DNA of 64,000 bases from assembly GCA_015698045.1 (NCBI GenBank), contig BLAL01000073.1:496001-560000 (forward strand), written 5' to 3'. Each line of letters starts with the position of its first letter. The stretch's first letter is position 1. This document shows, piece after piece, positions 35,543-46,849 of the stretch. Source of the DNA: Rhizophagus clarus (Eukaryota; Glomeromycota; Glomeromycetes; Glomerales; Glomeraceae). The position numbers and the translations under genes were made by a program. The notes under the pieces were generated by a model. The model worked only from the letters and a program-made list of their open reading frames with translations. It was not told the DNA's origin and made no database searches.

Positions 35543-37753
35543 CACTCCCTGGTAAAAAGTATCTGACCACCCTAAAAATTAAAAAATCATAAAAAATTCA
35601 GTGGGCCCAACAATAAATTTATATTTATTTTAAAAGTTTGAGACATGAGAAACTTTTTAAAAGTGTTTTTTTAGCTTAATTATTAGTAAAAATTGGCGGA
35701 AATTTTTAATTTTAAAAATGGCAAAATTCTTAACTTTTTAACTAGAGCAGTTACGGCCAAATGAATGCCAGAAATCAATTCTTTGACTAAAAAATAGCTT
35801 ATGTTTAAAAAATCAGAAAGGTTGGACTGGTAGTTGTCGAACAATCCACCACTGAAGATCATAATTTTTATATGTAAAAATGGTAAAATCACCATTTTTG
35901 CCAAATTTTAGTGATCTTCAGTGGTGGATTGTTCGACAACTACCAGTCCAACCTTTCTGATTTTTTAAACATAAGCTATTTTTTAGTCAAAGAATTGATT
36001 TCTGGCATTTATTTCGCCGTAACTGCTCTAGTTAAAAAGTTAAGAATTTTGCCATTTTTAAAATTAAAAATTTCCGCCAATTTTTACTAACAGTCACCGG
36101 AAATGTCACATGCAGATTATTTTCATATTAAAATTATCTTGCGTAATATCAATCGCATTACTTCATTTAGTAGTTAAACATTAAATTTTTTAATGTACTA
36201 CACTTATACAAATTAAGAAATTGATAGATTATCATGTGTTCTATCAATTTCTATTCTTACTTTCCGATCTTGAATAATAAAATTTTTTTTTATAACGTAC
36301 AAAAAACTCTTCTTAAAAACACACTTTTTTCAAGATTGAAGTTGAGAAATAAAAAAATATGCAGTTTTAAAAGTAAAAATATATGTAATTTTACGAGTAG
36401 AAAAAGTTTTTCTAAGCTTGTAATAGCGGTTATTCAGGTAGTTTTTGTATAAAACATGAAAAACTAAAAAAACACATTATTTTTAAATATACATAAATTT
36501 TTAGAACGAAATTTCATCACCTTGATCAAAGTAAAGTACCTTTTATTGCTTAAGTAAAGTTGTTTAGCAAACTCCAAAATACTTGGATCTTAAATTTTAT
36601 AAATATAGGTATAATATTTGAAAAAAAACTCACGTTTTTATAATGGAACTGACAACTAAATCTATTTTACATATTTAGAGCGTAATTTTGGTACATTGGC
36701 AAAATGAAATTGCTTACTGCGGCTTATGTTATGTTGTTCAGAAGTGTCAAATATATTTATATTATAAATTTTTTAAGTATATAATAAACATTCATAGAGT
36801 AATATATATTTTACAAAACTGCACTAATTTTCAATTTCTAAATTTTTTTACATCTGTTTAGTGACTTCAGAGCGTAATTTCAATACTTTGATCAAAGTAA
36901 ACTACATTTTGTTGCTTAAGTAGAGTTGTTTAGGCAGATTAGATCTATTCGTATCTTAAATTTTATAATACTATGATTAATATATATGGAGAAATTAACG
37001 TTTATATTTTCTCACTCATTTAGAAATTTTAAAGCATAATTTCAACACTTTGGTCAAAGTAAATTGCCTTTTATTGCTTAAGTAATATTGTTCAGGAGGG
37101 TCTAAATTACTTGTATATCAAATTTTATAATGCGATGATTAATACTTATGGGGGAATTAGCATTTTTTGTAACGGTATTAATTTCTGATCTTTAATTTTT
37201 TATTATTTTAATAAAGAAAATAGACTATTTTTAAATAAAGATTCAAGTTGAATAATAAAGATTAAATGGGAATTTTTTTTTATAAAATCGTAAAGGCACT
37301 TAATAAGTTTATATTTTTGCTTTTAAATTAAAGTACTATATTATATAAATGTAATACTATATTTGATCTGTATTTTTTCAATTTTAACTTAATTTAGGCC
37401 GAAATTACGAGGTTGGCCAGAATTAGCAAAATTTTGGCCAGAATTATGAATTATTGATCAGCAAATTTAACCAGACTTAATTAATTTTGGCCAACTTTAA
37501 TTATATACATGCGCTATACATTTGAAGAATATACTGTGCCACAAATTTTTTTTTTGCTAATCTTAATAAAAAAAATTTGTCTTATTTTTTTGTGACATTT
37601 CCAGTAACTGCTAATAATTAAGCTAAAAAAACACTTTTAAAAAATGTCTCACGTCTTAAACTTTTAAAATAAATATAAATTTATTGTTGGGCCCACTAAA
37701 TTTTTTATGATTTTTAATTTTTAGGGTGGTCGGATACTTTTTACCAGGAAGTG
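35543..37753. mobile_element. Tc1/mariner-like non-autonomous element, 2.2 kb, long TIRs
   Basis: Ends CACTCCCTGGTAAAAAGTAT and the complement CACTTCCTGGTAAAAAGTAT, flanked by TA (35541-35542 and 37754-37755). The inverted repeats continue for about 165 bp (GGGCCCA..., GTGTTTTTTTAGCTTAATTATTAG). The interior (36500-37180) has four diverged copies of a 160-190 bp unit containing TTGATCAAAGTAAA and TTGCTTAAGTA. No transposase. The left TIR is itself interrupted by a foldback at 35686-36087. Confidence 0.88.
35686..36087. mobile_element. Foldback/palindromic MITE, 402 bp
   Basis: Two arms of about 180 bp (35686 onward and 35910-36087) are almost perfect reverse complements, from GTAAAAATTGGCGGAAATTT inward to GTGGATTGTTCGACAACTAC, around a short spacer. 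TA flanks both sides (35684-35685 and 36088-36089). The sequence outside rejoins to match the right TIR of the host element (TTATTA then RCAGTYACYGG). It would form a long hairpin RNA if transcribed. Confidence 0.88.
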
Positions 37754-38448
37754 TACGTGATACTAATTTTTCTGATCATAATCCTGTTACTACCTATTAT
37801 GATCATTCCTTTTTATTTTCCTCCATTAAGATGGCTTGTGCTCGCCAGCTCAAACGGTGTTCTTATCGTATTTTTTCATTTGATTCTGTTAATCCCTCTC
37901 AATGGGATGACTTTTCTGCCCATACTGACAAACTTTGTCATATTTCTCCCAATATCTTTGCCTTTTGGCATGTTAATCGCATGTGTGAATATTTACACAC
38001 TAATATTATTGCTAGCGCCAACGCTGTCCTGCCTGCACGTACTGTCAGTAATGATCATACCCCTCGACTTCCTAAAGATCTGGAAACCTTATTACAACAT
38101 TATCGTTTTCTTAATCGCATTCTTCATTCTATTTGACTTTTACGCAAATACCCACACACCTTCTCTTCCTTACATGATCATAAATGGTCTCATTATGTGA
38201 CTAGACTTAATACTATTTTTAGTCTATACAAATCTATTTTTTCTGTTATTCCAGTTCTACCTCTTACTTTATCCTCTTGTCAGACTGACAATTTTAGTCA
38301 ACTCTTTGCCACCCTGTCACACGCTCTTAAATCATTGAGAGGCCTACACCTATTAAAAGAAAAAGAATTTCAGAACTCCTCCATCAAAGCCCATATCGAT
38401 ACTCGTGATCAAAATTTTGACACTAATATTTCTTCTTTTATCATTCGA

Positions 38449-38928
38449 TGAATTTTGTATTAAAGTTTACAAATCAGTTCACCTGGAGAATGATCAAATT
38501 TTGAGAACAAACAAAGAATTCCAAGGTAAAGAATGGTTCAGCAACATTGCGGTGACTCCCGCAGAAGATCAAGAATAATATAGTTTGGCTGAAGGATCAT
38601 GGTACAGAAAAGTAAGTATGAAATTTTAAAGAATACTAAGAGAATGATTTTTCGCTTTAGTGTCTTTCAGTTAACAGATTTTATCTTCGACGGAAAGGTA
38701 CTATTGATATTCAAATTCTTTCGAGGTTCATTCAAAGAGCCATACGAACTTGCTATTGTTCGCTGTTATGATATTTTTTTTGAACAACCCGAATTATACG
38801 GATGCCCACAGTTGCATTATACTAAAGAGTATAACGCAATTCCAATCAGTTCTATTTACCAAGAGGCACATGTTATACCAAGATTTGACAAAGATAATAG
38901 GTTTTTATTAAATAAGTATATATTCTAA
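38449..38928 (+). pseudogene. Transposase C-terminal relic with BAH-like module
   Basis: Two exon-like segments: one ending AEGSWYRK, with TAA near 38578, and a second starting after an intron GTAAGT..TTTCAG (38612-38669) with LTDFIFDGKVLLIFKFF. The second continues ELAIVRCYDIFF...LYGCPQL...IPISSIYQEAHVIPRFDKDN and ends LLNKYIF. That layout (hydrophobic strand, aromatic pair, CP, IPI..I...HVIPRF) resembles the C-terminal module of fungal KDZ/Plavaka/CACTA-type transposases as I remember them. Upstream is lost against the LINE. The function of the module is not established. Confidence 0.5.
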
Positions 38929-39253
38929 AAAATTTACTTTTAATTAAAAAAAAAATAAATCGGTTTTTTACAAAAGAAAAAAAAAAAAGTTTAATGTAAA
39001 GTGCTATAGTAACTGAAAAGCTTATCGAAGTGAAAATAAAAATCTTGAAAATCTCCAAAGATTATTGCGCAAGAGTTTTTGATAAATCTGCAATTTTGGC
39101 AATCAACACAAATCTTCATAGAAATATCTTTAAAAAAACGTGACAGGTTAATTTTTGCAATATTGCGCAGATTCTTAATAAAATTGCATAAAAAAAGCGG
39201 CAATCTGCTAAAATCGCAGATCACCACAGATCTGAACTGATATAACTTTCCCG
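38929..39253. other. Non-coding stretch with TCTGCAA/GCAGAT motifs
   Basis: No gene. Homopurine A tracts, then repeated GCGCAAGAG, CTGCAATTTTGG and CGCAGATCACCACAGATCTG words. Similar TCTGCAAA/GCAGATCTG words cluster at 50930-51080. These may be subterminal motifs of a DNA transposon, but I could not define ends. Confidence 0.4.
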
Positions 39254-39584
39254 ATGTTGATTTAATATAACATTTATACTAGTCCGAATTGTTTAAACAT
39301 TTTTTAACAAATATTGTATCATTGTTTTTTATTATACTTAATAATATTAATATAGTAAATATATTATAACCATTATTTAATATAGAAAAGTAAATACAAT
39401 TCGGCCATTATTCGTGTGAGGCTGAACATAGTTTAATTTTTATTATACGCAATTTGACCATCATTTGGCTGGATCGAATCAGAGTCAAATATAAATATCA
39501 TTACTAATTTAGGTCGATTTTTTTAAAAATTGGCTGAATCTAGACCGGATTTTTGAAGGCCGAATATTCCTTTTTTGACTAGTG
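39254..39584. mobile_element. Second CACTA copy, 3' end only
   Basis: Close match to 20596-20933, ending in TTTTTTGACTAGTG (complement CACTAGTCAAAAAAGGA). It differs by scattered substitutions and a 13-base deletion in the ATATAGATTGAATTGCATATC region. Its coding part is absent; sequence upstream belongs to a different transposase relic. Confidence 0.85.
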
Positions 39585-40002
39585 GTAAAAAAATTTTTTT
39601 TGGGTAAAGAATTTAAGAAAAAAATTTTTATCAGTTCAAATTATTCAAATCATTCACTATAAAAATTCTTTAGAAATAATGGAAAATATAACATCGAAAG
39701 ATTTAAATTATAATTTAATCAATTTATTTTTTCTCAATAAAAGTTAATGGTCTGCTAGTTTGTTTATTACAGTACATTGACGTGATTTTATTTTCGTAAA
39801 TAATTATTACAGCAAATAAATTAGTGTAATTATACCTTTTTAGTTATGAAACCTTGGGATTGATGCCTTTTTAATATTTATATGTTATTGTGGGATAATA
39901 ATTATTTAATTACTATTTTTAAATAATTGATCTCTTTTTTGTTTATACGAAATAGAATTTTACGCTTTAAAATATCAAAAGTAAAGATTGAAGTTTTTTA
40001 CC
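39585..40002. promoter_or_regulatory. Upstream region of the HECT-like gene
   Basis: AT-rich, non-repetitive and without a gene. It directly precedes the ATG of the following multi-exon gene and presumably held its promoter. No specific site can be named. Confidence 0.3.
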
Positions 40003-43000
40003 ATGAATTTAAATTTACTCAACCTACCAAAAAAATGTTACATATGTAAAGAATGTCAAAAATTCACGCCCACTTTGGATAATAATGAAATTTGTTTAAT
40101 ATGTGGGCATTATGAAGCTCAGCACGAACAGGTATATATTGAATGATACATTTTACGTTATACTAAAGTATATTCTTTATTAATTTTATATTTATTTTTT
40201 ATTTTTTTATGCAGTTTATTGACTTACAACTTAAAAATTTTGCCAAAGAACATTCAGAAGATTCTTTAAAATCAAATCTATTTAATAATAGATTATTTGA
40301 ATTAGAAAATGCTAATAGTACATTAGCAATAACTAAAAGTTCTGATGTTACGAACTTTTTAAACAAAATTAACGTTAGAGATAGGTTAATTATGGCTAAT
40401 AATAATAATAAGACAAGAGTATCATCATATAATTTTCATGGGAATATAAGAAACTCTTCATTCAAGTGCACTATTACTATTATAATGATGCCATATATTA
40501 GTAATAATAAAATTATTTCCGTTCATTCTTTCCAGTAAGTAATGTTCAGTTATATTATTTATTGTATATTAAATTATATACTAATTCTATGAATTGTTTG
40601 ATAAAAGATGGACAGATTTACAATTTTACGGGTTCATTAAAGAAGTTATATTTAAAGATGATCGCCCAGAAGCAATTGAACGAACGATAGTTGAAACATT
40701 TTCTAAAGCTAATAATTGCGGTTGGCAGATCCTAAGGCCTAGTAACGCTCATTTATATGAACTTATTCCTTTTGAAAATAATAGTCCAAGAGTTGTTAAA
40801 AAGATGAAAATTCTTGTAGGAGTCCAATTAACGGTCAAACAATGAAATTGTAGTTAACTAATTTAATTTACTATGTGTTTATAATATCATATGTTAATAT
40901 TTTAAAATATTAATATAAATTAAATTTTAGAGCATGTACGAGTCAGAAAAGATGCTATATTGGACCTGTATGGCAAAATGTTTTTGATAGAAAGTTGGCA
41001 ACAACTCATAGTGAATTGTTGAACTTAACTAATAGATCTACAATTCACCAATCCACTACTACAATTTCTCGATTTGATTCTGCTGCAATTCCTCGATCTG
41101 CAGTTCCTCGATCTGCAGTACTTCGACTCAATTCTGTTTCTGCTTTTACAACAACAAATTCTCAATCTACTTCCACTACTTCTACTTCTACGACTACTCC
41201 AATTTCTCGATTTGATTCTGCTGCAATTCCTCGATCTGCAGTTCCTCGATCTGCAGTACCTTGATTCAATTCTGTTTCTGCTTCTACAATAACAAATTCT
41301 CAATTTACTTCCACTACTTCTACTTCTACGACTACTCCTATAACTACTCTTGCGACTACTCCTACTACTTCTACGATAATTTCTCAAACCACTTCTGCCA
41401 CTTATCTTGATTCACAATTACCGGAACAATTCTGAGAAGACCTTCTTAAGTCATTGAGAGACAAGTATCATATTAGTGAATTTAACACACTTTCACTTTA
41501 TATTGAAGATAAATATTGTGTTGAATTTTTTATGAATTGGGGTATGTCGGCGCAAATTGAAGATATTCTTCAAAAACCAATAATAGTAATGGAAGAGTGA
41601 GTATATATATGCATTTACTCATAAGTACATAAAGATTTGATAATAATATATGTAATATATTTAATAATTAATTATTTTTATTAGTGCAATTGACACAGAT
41701 GGTGTCTTTCGTGATATAACCGAAAATTTTTGGCAGAGAATTAAATTCTATAATTTTAATGGCGGTAAGCTATTCACTGAGGATAGCTACTTAATTCAAC
41801 AAAATTCAATTTTAATTGAATGGAATTATGCTATCACTATCAGAAAGCTGCTATTCTGGACATATATTCACTTTGGTTCGTAGCCAAAATGGCTTGACCA
41901 GTTCCATATGCAGTATATTATAGGTGGAAAAGAATATGCTTTATGTAAAAGTTCCTTACGTGAACATATTCCATATTTATATGATTTATGTGAAGATATT
42001 AAAGAGAATGGTTGGCGCAATCGTGAAAATGATTTAAGATTTTGGCTAAATGAAAATGGCCTTGACGTAAGTTATTGTATTATACAATTAAAATTAATTT
42101 ATAATTACCAATTGGATCTTACTTGTTCTTTTTTGTTTTTAATTAAAGGATGAAATCTTGACGCATAATAATACTGAGATTAGCAATTACATTGCAGATC
42201 ATGAGATTATATTTAAAAGACAAAAAAGTCTGGATATGATGCAAAAAGGTTTTGATATTGGAAAGTGTATAAAAGTATGATATATTCTAAGGTATTTAAA
42301 ATGATCATTCTTAATTTATTGATATATTGTTATTTTATAGGAAATTAAAAGTTTTGGTTGGTTCAAAATTGAGCGTGAACTACATCTAGTTCTTACGAGC
42401 AAGAGATTTTATGAAATAATCGATCAATGTTATGTTGAGATGACCATTTTTGAAGTACCATCCAAAAAGGCAGCACGTGAACAAATATATGGATGGTTAA
42501 AAGATTGGATCGCAACTCTCAGTATTGAAATGCTTGAGAAATTACTTAAATTATTACAGGCGCAACACGAATTCCATCCAGAAAGATCTCAGTATGTAAA
42601 ACTTAAGTGTTTATTTAGATCTTTTTTTTTTAAAAAAAAAAAATTAAAAAAAAAAAAATATTGAAAATAATGAAAATTTAATTTATTTAGATTCAATGGA
42701 GACATACATCATCAGAAGGCAATATATCTTCAAATATTTACTGCAAGTTACCTTCTGCAAAAACTTACACTAATACTCTGATACTCTGCCAAGAATATGA
42801 AAACTATAAAGAATTTGCTGAAAGCTTCGAAATAAGTCTATCAAATTCTAAAGGATTCAGCAAATTATCATTCAAAGAGTTCAGCAGATTAATCAATGTC
42901 TCTAAATATGACCATCTTTCTACTCCAAACACGTTTAAGAAACAAGAGCAAGAATCTTATATTATAAATAATACGATCAACCTAAGAGCTAGATATGAAG

Positions 43001-43440
43001 AAGTATGTGTTGATCACAGAGAACAAAGTGCTGCAACTATCATTGACGAATCTGAAGGCGATAAACTGAATGCGGGTATTATTGATTTGACAAACGATAG
43101 TGAGATTGAAGATTTGGTTGATAATCGTATTGATAGTGAGATTGAAGATTTAGTTGATAATCGCATTGCTATTGATATCTATAGAGAAACAATGGATCAA
43201 CAAAGAAGTCAAAGAAAACAAAAAAGGTCGAAACGTAAGGCTAACCCTAATAATGTTGCAGTATTATAAGATCAACAAAATGAATTTATTAATATTACAG
43301 CTCAAGATATCGTAAATGGTGGAACTGACACTAATTGAAGAAAGAAGTCATATAATGTCAATAGAGCACCAAATGTTACTACTCGTTCAAATGTGAGAAA
43401 TATCAATCAAAGAGTTATAAGGTCAATGGATTTACATTAA
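40003..43440 (+). pseudogene. HECT-type E3 ubiquitin ligase-like gene, eight exons, decayed
   Basis: Proposed exons: 40003-40131, 40215-40534, 40608-40841, 40931-41596, 41685-42066, 42149-42274, 42341-42591 and 42691-43440. Exon 1 encodes a Cys-rich start (CYICKECQKF...CLICGHYEAQH). Exon 4 is Ser/Thr-rich with a duplicated RFDSAAIPRSAVPRSAV. Exons 5-8 resemble a HECT lobe (AIDTDGVFRDITENFW ... YELF-like PSAKTYTNTLIL), in which the catalytic Cys position (usual TC) is Tyr. A tail after the HECT has SEIEDLVDNRI twice and a SUMO-interacting-like IIDLTND. Defects: intron 3 donor AT instead of GT (40842), TGA 41262, TGA near 41433, TAG near 41881, a frame shift in exon 8 before 42745, TAA 43267, TGA near 43336. 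HECT identity is by motif memory. Confidence 0.6.
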
Positions 43441-43699
43441 CTTGTGGGTTTGTTGATCGATATTATCAAGATAAATAAATAAATGATTTTTGTGATTAAA
43501 GTTGGTCGATATTATCAATTTTTGTGATTAAATATTTTTGATTATCTTATGATAAATGTTAAGGGTTTTTTAAGCAAAGTATTTTGATAATTATTTTGAT
43601 AAAACTGAACTTCAAAAAAAAATTAACTTCAAAAAGTTAATGCAATTTTAATTAAATTTAGATTTAACGTATAAGTTTTTCATATTATCAGTTATTAGT
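43441..43699. other. AT-rich downstream region and LINE target
   Basis: No gene. It ends in the 17-bp sequence TATTATCAGTTATTAGT (43683-43699), which is the left target duplication of the adjacent LINE. Confidence 0.6.
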
Positions 43700-44599
43700 T
43701 TATTTATTTATTTATTTATTTAAAAATGACGACAGTATAACGCATAACATAGTTAAAATTACCAAATCCTACTATGTAGGATTAACATAAAATACTAAAC
43801 TATATTAAAATCCCCACACAAAGATGGATACCTTCTGCCAGGATATTGTAAACACAACCTGATTAGCTTGTTATATGCGTAAAGCTTGGAGATCCAAGAA
43901 TTGCACGTCGCCAACCCCAAAATAAAAAGAAGAAAAAGAAAAATTAACCCCATTAAAAAGAAAAGAAAAATCTATATTATTAACATAATTCCAAATACCA
44001 CCCGAATGTAAAAAATTAAAAGAAATTAATAAAAGATATTCGTCCCCTCTATGTCAGAGACTATAAAAATAAAATGGTTTAATAAAATAACATGAAGGAA
44101 TAGTAAATTTATACAATAAAGAATTAACATTTCGGTGAAACCCTTTGTCCAGTATTGGTGAATGTTCTTGAAACACCGAACGAGAAGAATGTGAAGAACG
44201 GGAGGATGTCACGTCAGCGGCATGAGTAGAATCAAGCCTTTTGCGCTTCGACAGATGACGTGTGTTAATGCTGGGTATAGTTAAACGTTGAGCTTTGATA
44301 AAGTCATGAAATTCCTTGTTCCTTAAGTGCCAACATGGCAGAACTATATGAGTGAAAAGAGATTGACAAAACTTGATAGCTATAAGGAGAATGGTTTTCT
44401 GAGAACGTATAAAAATCACAATGAATTCTGTTAAATCTTCCGTAATCACTTGGTGAAGCAATGGGTATAATATGTGACTTTCGTCATTAAAAGGTTTAAA
44501 TAAATCCCAATTATTGATACGAGAGTGAAGATTAAAATCGTAAGTGATGTCTTCTTGGTGGTCTCGAATAAGGGCTTCTAAAATCATTTTGTGTTCTTG
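43700..44599 (-). mobile_element. 5'-truncated LINE of another family with 17-bp target duplication
   Basis: Flanked by exact 17-bp repeats TATTATCAGTTATTAGT (43683-43699 and 44600-44616). On the minus strand it ends in a TAAA/TAAATAAA tail (43700-43722), a simple-repeat 3' tail as used by non-LTR elements. The 5' end is truncated inside coding sequence. The tail differs from the AATTTAAATTC terminus of the LINEs at 8-38 kb, so this is a different family. Confidence 0.85.
44054..44599 (-). pseudogene. C-terminal part of a LINE protein (truncated)
   Basis: Open on the minus strand from the 5' truncation point to a stop near 44054; about 180 residues from MILEALIRDHQEDITYDF. It includes FRNKEF-like LPCWHLRNKEFHDFIKAQR, a basic HLSKRKRLDS and a Ser-rich stretch. 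I recognise no catalytic motif. I infer it is the ORF2 C-terminus because it sits at the 3' end of an insertion with LINE hallmarks and resembles the end region of such proteins. Confidence 0.5.
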
Positions 44600-44616
44600 T
44601 ATTATCAGTTATTAGT

Positions 44617-46343
44617 CCTTCGTTACACTCTGGACTATATATTTCTATGCAAGATCACACGTCCATCCACCCGCTCAGTCGATGCATGATTGGCTCATTT
44701 AGTTACACTTGTACTCTGAACTTAACAAACCGTTCCTTAGTAATTTACACGATAGTATGTTCAAATACTGATCACATGTTTATTATTTATTTAAATAATA
44801 CAAATCAGTGATATTTGATAAATTATTTTTTATTTCTTTTTTTTTTTCTTTAGATTTTCTTGATGACTGAATACTTAGCTACTTCAGAACACATTTGTAA
44901 AGTAAATGGTAGGTGAGAGTTTTTTTACTGCTATAGGAACGTTAGTAAACGCTACTATAAACGTTCCTTCCTTTATTTTTTTTTTTGTAGGAGCACTTCA
45001 GAACGGCCCTTAGAAGGTAAATGGAGGGTGGGTGTTTTTTTACTGCTATAGGAACATTAGTAAACGCTACTTTAGTTTAATTGATTTACTGATCTGGCCA
45101 GAATATGGAAACTGAGTTTGTAACTTTATGTCACTTTATTTTTAAAAATTTTAAGTATTATTTATATAATATTAAATTTTTAAAAGAAATAAAATAAATA
45201 AAAACAATGAAATAAAATTATTAAATAAATAATAAGATAAACAAAACAAGAATTTAAAAGATGATTAAAAAAAAAGCTTGAGAAGAGGGTCCATTTTTTT
45301 AAAAAAAAAAAGATTGATTAAATCAGATTAATAAGTCACATGATCAGTGCCGAGATTGCGTAACTAATGGAATCAATTTTTTTTTTTTAATTTATATATA
45401 TAGCTGAATTTATTGCTTTTTCAAGAGCTATCTACTGATTAGACGTGACTCAGCTTGGTTTAGCTTAAAAAGCTTGTAAGCTGGCTCAGCTTATGCGGAG
45501 CTTTAGTTCTAGAATCCTTAAGAATTCACGAATAAGTAAAATGATTTACAAAATTGTGTTACAATGCTTTATTTAAATAAGATCTTATTTTAACAAAATT
45601 TTGATCTTTTTATTTTTTCGTTAAAAACATTTTTTCCTTTTACTTATTCTCTCCCTTTCCTCATAAACGAGAACATTACCTATTTTTTTTGAAACATTAA
45701 TGAATTTTTTTTTAAAAAAAAAACAAAAAGAAAATGTGATTTAGAAAATATATCCCCAATATAAAACTTCTATTTATATCGCTAGAGAATGTATCTTTTT
45801 TTATATTTAAAAAAAGCGCTTACTTTCACTTGTTCTTTTACATTTCGATAACTATTAACACAAAAAATATACCTATTTATTTTTCAGAACACAGTGATTA
45901 TCTGTTATGATAGACAGCAAAGGTCATGAAGGCCCTTGTTTTCATATATTTTGTTTTTAATTAATTCTAAAATCTTTTTTACAAAGGTGTTTCTAATGTT
46001 TCAAATCACAGATCTCTGGCCTTCATGTTAATTTATGATGTTGGTTATTAGTCATGGCAAAAAATTAATCATTAGAGACAAGCCTAGATGCATGGATTTC
46101 AGTAGGAAATCAACCTATTTTTAGTTCTTTAGAAGAAATATAATTTTATTCTATGTTACATTATCATTTCAATTAGTGGCTCTTTTATGAAAACGAGAGC
46201 CAAATCTTAAGGTAATTTTATGCCCGAAGGCTCTGATTCTGATTTTTACAGAGATATGTCCTAATGATGTGATAGAGATAATTTTTAATTGAATTCGCTA
46301 TAAATGTTAATGCATATGTTTAAATCTATTAATTATTATTAGT
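44617..46343. other. Non-coding region with an exon-like repeat pair
   Basis: No recognised gene. At 44880-45080 two similar units occur: exon-like CTTCAGAAC... blocks followed by GTAAATGG(T/A)(A/G)GG and intron-like sequence with an inverted GGAACGTT...AACGTTCC; the second block is preceded by TTTTTTTTTTGTAG. At 45440-45510 there are CAGCTTG/AAGCTTG words like hAT subterminal repeats. The rest (45510-46340) is unremarkable. Confidence 0.4.
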
Positions 46344-46649
46344 TTAATATACATGCACAATACTTAGAAGAGGAACGTTACATTTCATATCAGGAACAGA
46401 CTTGCATGATCCAACAAAAAAGCTTACAGAAAATTTGTGAAACAACTTAAAACGTCCCTGAACACCTTGAAAGACACTTGAAAAAACTGGTAGCGAAGCC
46501 CGTAAACAATCTACCAAATAATCTCCGAAATAACTCTTGTTGAGAACAAAAAAAGATGCAGAAATGCTAAATGTAAACAGTAACAAAAGAGCTATTAAAG
46601 AACAAACTGATAAGAATAAAATACATGTTATATTATAATAACATAGCAT
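46344..46649 (-). CDS. Putative small membrane or secreted protein, unrecognised
   Basis: A 101-codon ORF with ATG at 46649. It begins MLCYYNITCILFLSVCSLIA and has a continuous hydrophobic stretch to about residue 30, like a signal peptide or membrane anchor, followed by a mixed region with four further Cys. The composition is less AT-skewed than its surroundings and the local sequence is not repetitive, which are the only points in its favour. No family recognised, and no splice structure supports it. It may be a chance ORF. Confidence 0.25.
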   Translation of the reverse strand: MLCYYNITCILFLSVCSLIALLLLFTFSISASFFVLNKSYFGDYLVDCLRASLPVFSSVFQGVQGRFKLFHKFSVSFFVGSCKSVPDMKCNVPLLSIVHVY

Positions 46650-46849
46650 TTGGCTAATATATGTTTTTTGAATTTATACAATTTTACAATAATTAGTTGA
46701 AATGATAATATTAGCTTACTAGTCCTATTAAAGCTTGTACATTATAAGACCTTCTGTTGACAAATGACGGTTAAATATGTGACAGAAACCAGACAAATTC
46801 CTTATTACGAACGTCTGGAAAATTGGGTCGTTTACAGTACTTAAAGAAA

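Larger units (their letters stand above)
32476..38448 (+). mobile_element. LINE copy 4, 3'-truncated, carrying nested insertions
   Basis: The 5' UTR begins CTGCACACCTTTTTCTACTG right after the tail of copy 3 (TTGAATTTAAATTC, then six bases). ORF1 and the first part of ORF2 are present. A mariner-like element splits ORF2 at 35543-37753, and LINE homology stops near 38448, before the RT domain, where another transposon relic starts. Loss of a 3' end cannot come from LINE insertion itself, so a later deletion or rearrangement is implied. Confidence 0.9.
34751..38448 (+). pseudogene. LINE ORF2 N-terminal part (APE endonuclease), split by an insertion
   Basis: ATG at 34751. The APE-type endonuclease runs from SSFNINGLNMHPHNK through VCGDFNMQFHHF to VSRIDYVWLCPLL, is interrupted at 35541 by a TA-flanked element, and resumes at 37756 with TNFSDHNPVTTYYD. 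The linker then reads DHTPRLPKDLETLLQHYRFL; a TGA at about 38136 separates RILHSI from the following segment, and the frame ends at SSFIIR near 38448. The endonuclease residues (N in SFNING, GDFN, RIDYVW, SDHN) are all present, so this domain was the least decayed before the insertion. Confidence 0.87.

Noticed and set aside
35683..35904. 73-residue frame on the minus strand
   Set aside because: It runs through one arm of the foldback element and has no family or context.
36234..36452. 72-residue plus-strand frame in the mariner-like element
   Set aside because: No transposase motif (no DDE or DDD signature), and it is too short and AT-driven.
41025..41387. Minus-strand Arg/Ser-rich frame resembling an SR protein
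   Set aside because: Antisense of the repetitive Ser/Thr linker in the HECT-like gene; no splice or start support.
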